Source of the DNA: Dyadobacter arcticus
GTDB taxonomy: Bacteria; Bacteroidota; Bacteroidia; Cytophagales; Spirosomataceae
DNA: 64,000 nt
NCBI RefSeq assembly: GCF_011762185.1
Contig: NZ_JAASQJ010000002.1
Location: 186,001 to 250,000, forward strand
Direction: 5' to 3'
The position numbers and the translations under genes are program-made. The notes beneath the pieces were generated by a model. That model made no database searches. It saw only the letters and a list, made by a program, of their open reading frames with translations, and was not told the origin of the DNA. This document shows, in pieces, positions 28,797 to 38,313 of the stretch. How positions within the stretch are numbered: position 1 is the first letter of the stretch; each line of letters starts with the position of its first letter.

Positions 28797-29144
28797 ATGG
28801 AAACCGCAAAAGACATAGCCGGACTGGTAGGACCAACTGTAATGGTTTTGTCTTTGTCCGAATATTTAAACTTTCACATTTGGACAAAGGTGGAAGCAAC
28901 AGTTGTTTACCTGAACGGTTTGCTTCTATTTATCGGCGGACTTGCGATCATCCGTTTGTACAACCTCTGGGCTTTTGACTGGACTATACTTGTCACATTG
29001 ACCGGCTGGCTATCCTTAACATTGGGACTGTACAGGCTGTTCCTTCCTTCCGCCAAACAAGTCAGGAAAAATTTTCTCGCCAATATCATATTTGGAGCAT
29101 TGTTTGTTACCGGATGTTTTTTAACGGTTAAAGCTTATTTCTGA
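28797..29144 (+). CDS. Small integral membrane protein, unknown
   Basis: A 115-residue protein with three to four hydrophobic segments (about 9-27, 33-52, 63-82, 97-113). I recognise no family. The start is either the ATG at 28797 (chosen) or a TTG at 28779. It follows the Usp gene by 83 bp in the same direction and could be the last gene of that operon. Confidence 0.65.
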   Translation: METAKDIAGLVGPTVMVLSLSEYLNFHIWTKVEATVVYLNGLLLFIGGLAIIRLYNLWAFDWTILVTLTGWLSLTLGLYRLFLPSAKQVRKNFLANIIFGALFVTGCFLTVKAYF

Positions 29145-29157
29145 TTGATCGCAGTTA

Positions 29158-29194
29158 AAGGTTCCTATGTTGGTTTTCGGGAAGGTGCAGCCTA
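29158..29194 (+). pseudogene. Fragment of a Usp gene 3' end
   Basis: These 37 bases translate to VPMLVFGKVQP and a stop, nearly the same as the end of the Usp at 27880-28713 (VPLLVFGKN, stop). It has no upstream Usp reading frame, so it is a relic of a lost duplicate. Confidence 0.5.
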
Positions 29195-29244
29195 AATCTC
29201 TCTCCCGATTAATTTGCTATATTTGGATGTAAAACTTTCCGGCA

Positions 29245-29430
29245 ATGGACGCAATGACTTTTCTTGAATGCCCCTCCCTGATGACTGAAGAACAAATCGA
29301 AGAGAGAGACTTTGACACAGTCAAAACTTTCGGAGAAATAAAGAGAAAAATTTCAAAGGACATCGCCTACATGAACTTTGAACAAATAGAAGAATACTTG
29401 CAAAACAAAGAAGTAGGCCCTAACGCCTGA
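29245..29430 (+). CDS. Small acidic hypothetical protein
   Basis: A 61-residue protein with high Glu/Asp/Lys content, predicted to be mostly helical, with no recognisable domain. It starts with an ATG after CCGGCA and has no strong ribosome-binding site. It lies between two Usp fragments. It could be real or chance. Confidence 0.4.
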   Translation: MDAMTFLECPSLMTEEQIEERDFDTVKTFGEIKRKISKDIAYMNFEQIEEYLQNKEVGPNA

Positions 29431-29499
29431 TCAGAATGTATACAATAGCGGATTTGGACTACTAACGCGGACGCACATCGACAATTATAACTTCGCTGA

Positions 29500-29576
29500 G
29501 CAGTTTTTTGGGCATTCCGAAAGTCTGATCTGCCACATTGAACCTGCTTCATGAGGACCAAGCCTTCTTTATTTGG
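29500..29576 (+). pseudogene. Internal fragment of a decayed Usp gene
   Basis: The DNA here aligns base by base with the Usp at about 28530-28600: TTCCGAAAGT then CACATTGAA/CACATCGAA and AGGACCAAGCCTTC. The frame is interrupted by a TGA where the intact gene has an Ile codon. It is a piece of a duplicated Usp gene and cannot be expressed as a protein domain. Confidence 0.65.
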
Positions 29577-29781
29577 TACCCTAGTATCACAAGGTTGACA
29601 TATTGATAACGCAACCTGTTTGCAAAATATGACCAATCTTTGTTTCATAAAACAAAAATAATTATGAGAACAAAAGTGGAGGCGCAAAAAAGCTAAAGAA
29701 ATGAGAGAAAAGCGAGGCTGGTCTCAAAATCAGTTGCTAGCAATACATAGTCATTATCAGCAACCCGACAAAACATTCCAA

Positions 29782-30534
29782 ATGAGCAAAATTGCAAACT
29801 TTATTAGAATTTTATTTTTAGGTAGTTATTCTGTTGATAGAAAACTAAACCCAGCTTTTCAAAATCAAGTCAAAAACTTAAACAGACTTTGGAGAAACGA
29901 AACGTACAAAGACTTTGGTATTGAGCGTCTTTACAGGCTTTTCTTAACACTTTTTCAATTCGTTTCGATTGGGCTTTATGTCAGACACGTTTCGGGCCTA
30001 TTTGGACTGCACGCAAGAAAAATGGGTGTTGAGGTTTTAGTTTTATCAAAATTGGCCTTCCCAATCATAGTGCTATCTTGCAACCTAACAAAGCAATGGT
30101 TAATGCCATATTTGTCAGCGTATTTACTAATTGACACCTTAATCTATTTAAACTATTTAATTTTTTGTGCCGACCTAAATACAAAACCCATAACATATAA
30201 AAGGTCATTAATAAATCTGTTTTATAACTATATAGAAATTGCTTTAAACTTTGCAGTCATTTATTCTTATTGTAACTTAAATATTCAATGCTTTTTCAAT
30301 CGACCGTTGACAAATAATTTCGAGGCAGTTTATTATAGTTTCATAACAACAGCGACAGTTGGTTTTGGAGACATTTATCCTAAAACAACATTTGGACAGT
30401 TTTTAGCCGTTTCGCAAATTGTTTTGTTCTTTACGTTTGTGGGACTTTTTTTTAACTTCTATGCTTCGAGAGTTGAAACGGGTTCATATTTCAACGAAGA
30501 GGTGACATACAAAAAAAGAGACAACAAAGAGTAA
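29782..30534 (+). CDS. Potassium channel family protein (pore domain)
   Basis: About 250 residues from the ATG at 29782 with four or five hydrophobic segments and a pore loop with selectivity filter TVGFGDIYP (about residues 192-200), flanked by YYSFITTA and a final TM (FLAVSQIVLFFTFVGLFF). The filter is a canonical K+ signature. The frame is open up to an ATG at 29701, and the added 27 residues (REKRGWSQNQLLA) look like the start of an XRE helix-turn-helix rather than part of a channel. Base composition is clearly more AT-rich than its neighbours, pointing to recent acquisition. The next gene encodes a SIR2-like protein, suggesting an accessory or defence context. Confidence 0.82.
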   Translation: MSKIANFIRILFLGSYSVDRKLNPAFQNQVKNLNRLWRNETYKDFGIERLYRLFLTLFQFVSIGLYVRHVSGLFGLHARKMGVEVLVLSKLAFPIIVLSCNLTKQWLMPYLSAYLLIDTLIYLNYLIFCADLNTKPITYKRSLINLFYNYIEIALNFAVIYSYCNLNIQCFFNRPLTNNFEAVYYSFITTATVGFGDIYPKTTFGQFLAVSQIVLFFTFVGLFFNFYASRVETGSYFNEEVTYKKRDNKE

Positions 30535-30756
30535 ATGGTTATTCCCTTAACATTGTGGCAGACTTAGCAACAATCGGCTGGTATCAGTTATCGAGCTTAC
30601 TATTATTCCGGTTAGCTTTTTGTTGTTAACTTCAATTTCAATTATTCCAGTGGGGTGTAGCTCCGGGCTGTACATGGGAAAATATCGGCATTGCGGGAAG
30701 TCCTGCTAGTTATGATTCATCCTTTAATCAACCGTACTAAATCAAAATGATTAACA

Positions 30757-31815
30757 ATGGCGAAGACAAAGCAAGATAGGATCAAAACCGTTTATGGTGG
30801 TGGTGGACATGTTGTAATTTTAGGCGCAGGAGCAAGTATTGCCTCGACATTTAGGAATCCTGAACCTAATGGTAAACGACTACCCTCAATGGACAATTTT
30901 ATTGACATTGTTGAACTATCCGACATTGTGGAGATCCTTCCTGAAAGGTTGAGAGCTAAAAATTTCGAGCAGCTTTATACCAATTTGCATAACGAAAATC
31001 CTAACTCCGACGAAATTATTGAAATCCAAAACCGTGTTTACAATTATTTCAAAGACATGAAGTTGCCCGAAAACGAAGCAACGATTTATGATTTTTTAGT
31101 CCTTTCCCTTCGACCAAGAGACTTGATTGCAACATTCAATTGGGATCCATTTTTATATCAGGCGTTTTGTAGAAATGCACCTATTGCAGACATGCCATAT
31201 GTATGCTTTTTACACGGGTCGGTTTCAATTGGGTATAGCAAAGAAGATGGTAGATCAGGACCAGTTGGCATGCAAATGAGGCGGGACGGAGGCCTTTTTG
31301 AACCAACGCAACTTCTATATCCAGTTTCCCAAAAGAACTATACAGCAGATGAGTTTATCAATATGGAATGGAGCAAAGTTAAAAAATGGCTTCACGAGGA
31401 CAGCACAAAACGTGTGACAATTTTTGGTTATGGCGCACCTGACACCGACGTTGAAGCAGTTAGTCTTATGAATACAGCTTGGGGAACTGCCGACAAGAGA
31501 AATATGGAACAATTTGAGATTATTGACATAAGATCCGAAGAAGAGGGTGTGAAGCGCTGGGAAAGCTTTATCCATTCTCATCATTACGACTATACAAATA
31601 ACTATTTCAGTTCTTCCCTAGCCTCCAATCCAAGAAGGACATTTGAAAGTTATTTTCAACATAATATGCCAGAGACGCCATCCGATGCTTTTAGTGCATC
31701 AAACCCAATCACGGCGGACATAAAAACTTTGCAGGAGCTTTGGGAATGGCATAAACCATTGGTTGAAGCTGAAAACGAATGGAAAGAAGAACAAAAGAAG
31801 AAAAATGGAAAATAA
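30757..31815 (+). CDS. SIR2-like domain protein (possible NADase-type defence protein)
   Basis: A 352-residue protein with the Rossmann nucleotide loop VVILGAGAS (residues 19-27), a TFNWD motif at 126-130 (Asn128, in the place of the TQNID/TTNYD Asn of SIR2 enzymes), CFLHGS with candidate catalytic His153, and VTIFGYGAPDTD near 220. This order matches the SIR2-like fold used as an NAD-depleting effector in several phage-defence systems and as ADP-ribosyl hydrolase elsewhere. No second domain is recognisable; the C-terminal third is charged and helical. It is preceded by a K+ channel gene (222-bp gap) and followed by a (GA)16 microsatellite. Defence is an inference from fold and context. Confidence 0.72.
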   Translation: MAKTKQDRIKTVYGGGGHVVILGAGASIASTFRNPEPNGKRLPSMDNFIDIVELSDIVEILPERLRAKNFEQLYTNLHNENPNSDEIIEIQNRVYNYFKDMKLPENEATIYDFLVLSLRPRDLIATFNWDPFLYQAFCRNAPIADMPYVCFLHGSVSIGYSKEDGRSGPVGMQMRRDGGLFEPTQLLYPVSQKNYTADEFINMEWSKVKKWLHEDSTKRVTIFGYGAPDTDVEAVSLMNTAWGTADKRNMEQFEIIDIRSEEEGVKRWESFIHSHHYDYTNNYFSSSLASNPRRTFESYFQHNMPETPSDAFSASNPITADIKTLQELWEWHKPLVEAENEWKEEQKKKNGK

Positions 31816-32149
<334 letters not shown>

Positions 32150-33004
32150 ATGAAAACAACGCTCTCCCACCTCCCCGACGACAAACAGGAAGAACTAGAA
32201 ACACTCACCGAAATCATTGTCGAAAAAGTGCCCGCCGAAATGGTCATCCTTTTTGGCAGCCATGCGCGTGGCGATTGGGTGGAGGATTTCCAGGAGCACA
32301 CCGAATATGTAAGCGATTACGACATTCTAGTTATTACCACAGACAGGAAATCCGCCAAAGACGACAAAAAGTGGTGGGACCTTAACAAAAGAGTAAACGG
32401 TAATGACGAGCAAACAAGCGTCACCATCATTCATCACAGTATCGGGTTTGTAAACGATAAGATTGAACGAAATGAATATTTTTTTGTCGATATTTTAAAA
32501 GAAGGAATTGTGCTTTTTGATTCGGGAAAATTCAAGTTATCCCAGCCAAAAAATATGAATCCTGGGGAAAGGCAGAAAAAAGCAAAAGAGCAGTTTGAGC
32601 CTTGGTTTGAAAGCGCTAGCCGTTTTTTAGAAACTACCTACATTCATATTGAAAAAGCGTGGTTTAAGGAAGCCGCTTTCAATCTTCACCAAGCTACTGA
32701 AAGGTATTATTCCGCTATTCTTCTCGTTTTCACCGATTACAAGCCAAAAATTCACGACATAGAAAAATTAGGAAATCAGGTTGAAAAACTTCATTCCACT
32801 TTCGGAACGGTTTTTCCGAAAAATACACCAGAAGAAAAGCGGTTGTTTGAACTCTTGCAAAAGGCATACATCGATTCGAGATATAATATGAACTACAAAA
32901 TCGAAAAAGAAGAATTGGAATATCTGGCCGATCGCGTAAAAGTGTTGAAAGACTTGACGGAGCGCATTTGTAATGAGCGGATTGCGCAATTCGGTACTGA
33001 TTAA
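32150..33004 (+). CDS. Fused nucleotidyltransferase (MNT) and HEPN protein
   Basis: A 284-residue protein. The N-terminal half has the minimal nucleotidyltransferase motif GSHARGDW (about residues 38-45) and the downstream SDYDILV Asp pair; the C-terminal half is a HEPN helical domain (FNLHQATERYYSAILL, later KIHDIEKLG). MNT-HEPN pairs often act as toxin-antitoxin modules in which MNT AMPylates HEPN; fused forms are common in Bacteroidota. The classic Rx4-6H RNase motif is not evident, so RNase activity is uncertain. I start at 32150; the upstream extension is Pro/Thr-rich and non-homologous. The P-type ATPase gene starts 11 bp after the stop. Confidence 0.85.
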   Translation: MKTTLSHLPDDKQEELETLTEIIVEKVPAEMVILFGSHARGDWVEDFQEHTEYVSDYDILVITTDRKSAKDDKKWWDLNKRVNGNDEQTSVTIIHHSIGFVNDKIERNEYFFVDILKEGIVLFDSGKFKLSQPKNMNPGERQKKAKEQFEPWFESASRFLETTYIHIEKAWFKEAAFNLHQATERYYSAILLVFTDYKPKIHDIEKLGNQVEKLHSTFGTVFPKNTPEEKRLFELLQKAYIDSRYNMNYKIEKEELEYLADRVKVLKDLTERICNERIAQFGTD

Positions 33005-33014
33005 ACCTCCCCAA

Positions 33015-35504
33015 ATGCCCACCAACCTTATTACCCTCCATCAAGGCCTCACCACCGACCAGGTCAGCCAATCCCGCGCCACCCACGGCGAGAACAAAAT
33101 AGAAGATACCAGCAAAAGCGGCCTTTTGACCGCAATATTAGGTTTGGTAAAAGAGCCCATGCTAATCCTGCTGATCGCCGCCTCTGCCATTTATTTTCTG
33201 ACGGACTCGCTGGGAGAAGGTTTGTTTATGCTGGGTGCCATTATTGTCATTTCCGCCATTTCGATTTACCAGGATACCAAAAGCCGGAATGCGCTGGCCG
33301 AGTTGAAAACACTGACGCAGCCCAAATGCAAAGTAGTCCGCAATGGCGTCGAAGTGGAAATTCTCAGGGAAGAGATTGTGATCGGCGATTACATGATATT
33401 GGAAGAAGGAAATAAAATCCCTGCGGACGGCGCTATCCTCGAAGCCCACGATTTCTCGGTGAACGAATCCATTCTGACGGGCGAGTCCATGGCGGTTGTC
33501 AAAAATGAACCTGCCAGCGAAGTTTTCCAGGGGACGCTCGTCACAAGCGGCAGGGCTGTTGTGGAGATCAATGCGATCGGGAACAAAACAAAACTGGGGC
33601 TGATCGGCATAAGCCTGGAATCCATTGAGCAGGAGCCTACGCCGCTGCAAATTCAGATCACCAATTTTGTAAAGAAAATGGCGATTGTTGGTGGCATTAT
33701 TTTCCTGATCGTCTGGGGGATCAATTACATCCGCACGCAGCAGTTTTTAGACAGTCTTTTAAAGGCATTAACACTTGCCATGAGCATTTTACCGGAAGAA
33801 ATCCCGGTGGCTTTTACTACGTTTATGGCTTTGGGTGCGTGGCGACTGATGAAAATGGGGATCATCGTCAAAAGAACGCAGACCATTGAAACCCTGGGCA
33901 GCGCGACGGTGATTTGTACCGACAAAACGGGAACGATCACCGAGAATAAAATGCAGCTGGTCAATTTATATGTCCAGGCCCAAAACGCGATTCAGCTGCC
34001 CGACAGCACCTTGGATGACGATGCCAAAACGCTGCTCGCGATTGCCATGTGGTCGAGCGAACCGGAACCCTTCGATCCGATGGAAACGGCCTTGCACGAA
34101 GCTTATGGCCAACTGATTGGGACCGACAGGCGGCCTGAATTTAAGCTGGTCCATGAATATGCGCTGGAAGGAAAGCCGCCTATGATGACGCATGTATTTG
34201 AAAATGCAGCTGGCGAGCGCATCATTGCAGCGAAAGGCGCACCGGAAGCCTTGATAACACTGTCAGGATTATCGGAAAGTCAGAACAAGGAAATAGCAAA
34301 TGCAATCAACGAGCTGGCCGCCAAAGGATACCGGATATTGGGAGTTGGGCAAAGTACATTTTCGGGAGACGCATTCCCTGAAAAACAGCAGCAGCTTTCG
34401 TTTCAATTTCTTGGTTTGGTCGCTTTTTATGATCCGCCAAAAGCAAACATTACGTCTGTTTTTGAAGCGTTTTATAATGCAGGCATCCAGGTAAAGATCA
34501 TTACTGGCGACAATGCGGCTACGACGCAGAACATTGCCAGGCAAATTGGGTTCAAAGAAGCTGAAACCGTTTTGCTGGGTGACGAGCTGGTTGCAATGGA
34601 TAACAACACATTGCAGCAAAAGGTGATGCAGACGGGCATTTTTGCCAGAATGTTTCCGGAAGCAAAGTTGAAAGTAGTCAATGCCCTCAAAGCACAGGGA
34701 CAGATTGTGGCCATGACCGGCGACGGGGTCAATGACGGTCCGGCACTGAAAGCTGCGCACATTGGGATTGCCATGGGCAAAAAAGGTACGGAAATAGCAA
34801 AACAAGCCTCATCACTCATTTTAGCAGATGACGATCTGGCCAAGATGGTGGATGCCGTGGCGATGGGCCGCAAAATATACATCAGCCTAAAAAACGCGAT
34901 CCGCTACATTATCTCCATCCATATACCCATTATCCTGACTGTCTTCATTCCTCTGGCGCTGGGCTGGATCTATCCAAATATTTTCACACCGGTCCATATC
35001 ATATTTTTCGAGCTGATCATGGGTCCGACCTGCTCAATCATTTATGAAAATGAGCCGATGGAAAAGGATTTATTATTGCAAAAACCAAGGCCTTTCACAT
35101 CCACATTTTTTAGTTTAAAAGAGCTGTCGGTGAGCATTTTACAAGGACTGGTGATCACGACCGGAATGCTGCTGCTTTATCAGTACGCGTTGATGCAATC
35201 TTATGATGAGGCGCTTACGAGATCTATGGTATTTATTGGGCTATTATCTGCCAATATCTGCTTGACCCTCGTGAACCGGTCGTTTTCTCACTCCATTTTA
35301 ACAACACTACGCTACAAAAACAACCTGGTTCCGATGATCATTGGCATTACGATCTTACTCTCTTTTCTCATTTTTGTGATACCCGGTGTTACGCGATTTT
35401 TCAGTCTAGAGACAGTGAATTTGAAGCAGTTGGTGATTAGTGTTAGTGTAGGGTTTGTGTTTACGGTTTGGTATGAAGGGGTCAAATTTTATCGTCGAAA
35501 ATAG
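33015..35504 (+). CDS. P-type cation-transporting ATPase, substrate unknown
   Basis: An 829-residue pump with LTGES, DKTGTIT (Asp303), IITGDNAATT and TGDGVNDGPALK. TM4 reads PEEIP instead of PEGLP, and TM6 has FELIMGPTCSI with no NxxTD, so the ion ligands differ from those of the Ca2+-type pump at 23638-26298. It has no heavy-metal CPx motif. It probably moves a mono- or divalent cation or H+. I start at 33015, immediately after the MNT-HEPN stop, suggesting cotranscription. Its product is shorter in the N-domain, typical of bacterial members of this group. Confidence 0.88.
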   Translation: MPTNLITLHQGLTTDQVSQSRATHGENKIEDTSKSGLLTAILGLVKEPMLILLIAASAIYFLTDSLGEGLFMLGAIIVISAISIYQDTKSRNALAELKTLTQPKCKVVRNGVEVEILREEIVIGDYMILEEGNKIPADGAILEAHDFSVNESILTGESMAVVKNEPASEVFQGTLVTSGRAVVEINAIGNKTKLGLIGISLESIEQEPTPLQIQITNFVKKMAIVGGIIFLIVWGINYIRTQQFLDSLLKALTLAMSILPEEIPVAFTTFMALGAWRLMKMGIIVKRTQTIETLGSATVICTDKTGTITENKMQLVNLYVQAQNAIQLPDSTLDDDAKTLLAIAMWSSEPEPFDPMETALHEAYGQLIGTDRRPEFKLVHEYALEGKPPMMTHVFENAAGERIIAAKGAPEALITLSGLSESQNKEIANAINELAAKGYRILGVGQSTFSGDAFPEKQQQLSFQFLGLVAFYDPPKANITSVFEAFYNAGIQVKIITGDNAATTQNIARQIGFKEAETVLLGDELVAMDNNTLQQKVMQTGIFARMFPEAKLKVVNALKAQGQIVAMTGDGVNDGPALKAAHIGIAMGKKGTEIAKQASSLILADDDLAKMVDAVAMGRKIYISLKNAIRYIISIHIPIILTVFIPLALGWIYPNIFTPVHIIFFELIMGPTCSIIYENEPMEKDLLLQKPRPFTSTFFSLKELSVSILQGLVITTGMLLLYQYALMQSYDEALTRSMVFIGLLSANICLTLVNRSFSHSILTTLRYKNNLVPMIIGITILLSFLIFVIPGVTRFFSLETVNLKQLVISVSVGFVFTVWYEGVKFYRRK

Positions 35505-35546
35505 CCGTGGACACAATGTCTATCGCCTCTTCCGGCAAATGCACCG

Positions 35547-37568
35547 TCATTTAACTTTCAACATACTTGCATTTATTGCAACGACGATCGTGCTCACAGC
35601 CATCAAGGCGGCGCCCACTGCGGGATTTAACAAAATGCCCCAGCGGTACAATACCCCGGCGGCCAACGGCAAGGCAACAATGTTATAAGCAGTAGCCCAG
35701 ATTAAATTCTGGATCATTTTCCGATGTGTTGCCTTACCAAATAAAATGAGGCTGACAATGTCTTTGGGATTGCTGTTTACCAGCACAATGCCTGCTGTTT
35801 CGGCGGCAATATCACTGCCGCTGCCTACGGCAATACCGATATCGGCCTGCGCCAACGCCGGCGCGTCGTTTACACCATCACCCGTCATGGCTACAAAATC
35901 TCCGTTTTTTTGCAGTTCCTTTATCTTTTGAAGCTTCTGGTCCGGCAGGACTTCGGCCGTAAAACTGTCCATGCCCAGGGTTTCGCTCACACTTTTAGCA
36001 ACCTTCGCATTATCACCGGTGAGTAAAATAGACTTGATATTATTTTCTTTCAATGTCCGGATAGCAGCGGCCGATTCTGGTCTGATCTGATCGGACAGGG
36101 CTATATATCCTGCCAGCTCCTTATCGATTATCAAAAAAACGACGGTTTCCGTATCGTTGGTTTCCAGGGCCTCCACCGTGATATTATTTGCCTTGAGATA
36201 CCCCGGACTCACCACCTGCATGCCTTTGCCCTTGACCGTAGCCTGAATTCCCTGGCCGGTAATAGCATAGAAATTTTCAGCATCGGGAATGGTTAGGGAT
36301 AGCTCTTTTGCTTTTTGTAAAATACCGGTGGCAATAGGATGTTCTGAATTTTGTTCCAATGATGCGGAAAGGCGAATGAGCTCATTTTCAGTCAATTCCT
36401 TTTTAAGCGAAACAACTTTTGAAACCTCGAATTTGCCAATTGTCAACGTCCCCGTTTTATCAAACACGACGATGGAGATTTTCCGGGCATTCTCAAATGC
36501 CGACCTGTTTTTAATCAAAAGACCATTTTTGGCAGCCAGCGAAGTGGATCTGGCCACCACCAGCGGTACAGCCAGGCCTAATGCATGCGGACAGCAGATC
36601 ACGACGACGGTCACCATGCGTTCGATGGCAAAAGCAAGGTTCTCCCCGCTAAAATACCAATACAGAAATGTGACAATACCAGTACCGAGGGCAATAAAAG
36701 TGAGCCATTTTGCCGCGGTGTCTGCGAGCAGCTGTGTCTGGGATTTGGCCTTCTGCGCATCGTCCACGAGTTTGATCACCTGTGAGAGATACGATTCCTT
36801 AGCTGCATGGGACACCGTTACTTTGATTGAACCATTCCCATTAATAGAACCCGCAATTACTTTATCGCCGCTGGTTTTCTTAACCGGACTGGATTCCCCG
36901 GTCAGCATTGATTCGTTCAGATAACTTTCGCCCTCCGAAACATAACCGTCGGCAGCTATCCTTTCGCCAGGTTTAACAAGGATAATATCATGCTGCTGAA
37001 GCGTATCCGTGTTTACATCTTGCACTCTATCCCCGACCACCTTATGTGCATCAGAGGGCATGAGCTCCACCAGCAATTCAAGCTCCTTTGACGCACCGGC
37101 AATGGATTTCATTTCAATCCAATGCCCAAGCAGCATCACCAGTATCAGCGTTGCCAGCTCCCAGTAAAAGTCCATGCCCGGGAGACCAAATACCGTTGCT
37201 GTGCTATACAAATAAGATACCATAATCGCAAAACCGATTAGCGTCATCATGCCCGGATTTTTCTCTTTCAGCTCACTGACCAGCCCCTTTAAAAATGGCC
37301 AGCCCCCGTAAAAGAAGACAATGGTCGATAATGCGCACAAGATATAGGACGATCCCGCAAACTGCCAGTTTACCCCCATAAAATGCTGAATCATCGAAGA
37401 GAGCGCTGCTATGGGCAGCGTAAGCACTAAAACGACATAGAAGCGTTTCTTAAAATCCGCAATCATCATTGTATGATGATCCGCTCCGCCCATGTCGTGC
37501 ATTGGCTTTTTGTGCATGGAATGCTCCATGATGTGATGATCTGTTTTGGTCATTTCTTCAACTTCCAT
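35547..37568 (-). CDS. copB: Copper-translocating P1B ATPase, CopB type (CPH motif)
   Basis: A 673-residue pump. The N-terminus is His/Met-rich (HHIMEHSMHKKPMHD), followed by eight hydrophobic segments. It has LTGES, TM6 motif CPH (VICCPHALGLAVPLV), DKTGTLT (Asp370), the HP motif (SEHPIA) and GDGVNDAPALA. CPH rather than CPC identifies the P1B-3 subgroup, which includes CopB and exports Cu(II)/Cu(I) or Ag. Two operator-like 16-mers lie 230-294 bp upstream, suggesting control by the island regulator. Convergent with the preceding ATPase gene. Confidence 0.92.
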   Translation of the reverse strand: MEVEEMTKTDHHIMEHSMHKKPMHDMGGADHHTMMIADFKKRFYVVLVLTLPIAALSSMIQHFMGVNWQFAGSSYILCALSTIVFFYGGWPFLKGLVSELKEKNPGMMTLIGFAIMVSYLYSTATVFGLPGMDFYWELATLILVMLLGHWIEMKSIAGASKELELLVELMPSDAHKVVGDRVQDVNTDTLQQHDIILVKPGERIAADGYVSEGESYLNESMLTGESSPVKKTSGDKVIAGSINGNGSIKVTVSHAAKESYLSQVIKLVDDAQKAKSQTQLLADTAAKWLTFIALGTGIVTFLYWYFSGENLAFAIERMVTVVVICCPHALGLAVPLVVARSTSLAAKNGLLIKNRSAFENARKISIVVFDKTGTLTIGKFEVSKVVSLKKELTENELIRLSASLEQNSEHPIATGILQKAKELSLTIPDAENFYAITGQGIQATVKGKGMQVVSPGYLKANNITVEALETNDTETVVFLIIDKELAGYIALSDQIRPESAAAIRTLKENNIKSILLTGDNAKVAKSVSETLGMDSFTAEVLPDQKLQKIKELQKNGDFVAMTGDGVNDAPALAQADIGIAVGSGSDIAAETAGIVLVNSNPKDIVSLILFGKATHRKMIQNLIWATAYNIVALPLAAGVLYRWGILLNPAVGAALMAVSTIVVAINASMLKVK

Positions 37569-37797
37569 GCTTTCAGATTATGTTTTTAAAAATATTTTTG
37601 CTGCGAAAAGAGAGGCCAAATTAGAGCTGCAAAAAAAATCGGTTCGTTTTCCAACGGTACCCTAACATTTGATAAGCCGGTAAAAAAGAGTTGAATTTCA
37701 GAAAATATGACATAGTCATGCCAAATTTTAGGGCATTTTACATCATCATAAAAGTCGCGAGATTTAGCTGGGTATATGTTGCAAAACATATTAGAAA

Positions 37798-37813
37798 AGT
37801 TGCAAGAATTACG
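37798..37813 (+). promoter_or_regulatory. Weaker operator copy, upstream of copB
   Basis: AGTTGCAAGAATTACG matches the consensus at 12 of 16 positions. It is 49 bp from the better site at 37847 and in opposite orientation. Confidence 0.35.
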
Positions 37814-37846
37814 GACTTTCGACTTGCATAAATTTTCATGCTGAAA

Positions 37847-37862
37847 AGTGAAAGATGTAACT
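37847..37862 (-). promoter_or_regulatory. 16-bp operator copy, upstream of copB
   Basis: AGTGAAAGATGTAACT on the + strand (AGTTACATCTTTCACT in common orientation). This copy is itself a near-palindrome, AAGTTA-N6-TCACTT with flanking bases, as for Crp-type sites. It is 279-294 bp before the copB start. Confidence 0.5.
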
Positions 37863-37983
37863 TATTTAAAAAAAATGTGTAAAAATAAAACACAAAGCAG
37901 CCCCACCATTATGAGATTGAAACTGATAGCCAAAATCTCATTCAATTTAAACGGAAGGCTGGATCGGCATTACTGCGTTTGGC

Positions 37984-38249
37984 CTAACCAGAAGAGATAG
38001 CTGCAACCGTGGCGTTCCTCTTCTCTGACGATGCGACGCAGTGAAGCCTGCACCAAATCCGCACAATAGCTTCTCTTGGTTCCTGCTTCCACAGGTACCG
38101 ACTATCAGGTCTTCTTTGAAGGAAAAACAAAGTGATAGCCATAAAAATGGTTGCTGAAATGCTACATACGACCCGATTGGAGCAACTGCAAGGGAGAATA
38201 CAATGCCTCCCCAGCATCCTGGTTTAAACAATTCTCCTTTGAGCAACAT
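37984..38249 (-). pseudogene. Truncated, frameshifted copy of the 10541-11056 membrane protein
   Basis: From 38249 downward the frame reads MLLKGELFKPGCWGGIVF and on to VAPIGSYVAF, matching MLLKG.., CWAGMIFG and IAPLGFYAAF of the intact gene. After that the similarity moves into another frame (SATIFMAITLFFLQRRP against STILMAVALFRLQRN). The first two thirds of the protein are missing. It is therefore a relic. Confidence 0.75.
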
Positions 38250-38280
38250 GATATACCTATAAAACGATAAACACTACTAT

Positions 38281-38308
38281 TTAATAGGAGGGTTTCCCCT
38301 CCTATTAA
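38281..38308 (-). terminator. Hairpin downstream of the BON gene
   Basis: TTAATAGGAGG and CCTCCTATTAA form a perfect 11-bp stem with a 6-base loop, 6 bp after the stop of the triple-BON gene. On the minus strand the stem runs into an AT-rich stretch without a clean U-run, so termination is probable but not certain; it could also act on transcripts from the other side. Confidence 0.65.
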
Positions 38309-38313
38309 TCCAT

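Larger units (their letters stand above)
37569..37983. other. Upstream region of copB
   Basis: About 415 bp with no gene. It holds one good and one weaker copy of the 16-bp operator (37847-37862 and 37798-37813). The rest is AT-rich and unassigned. Confidence 0.5.

Noticed and set aside
36289..36924. 211-codon antisense frame inside copB
   Set aside because: Shadow of the P1B ATPase; no independent start signals or recognisable product.
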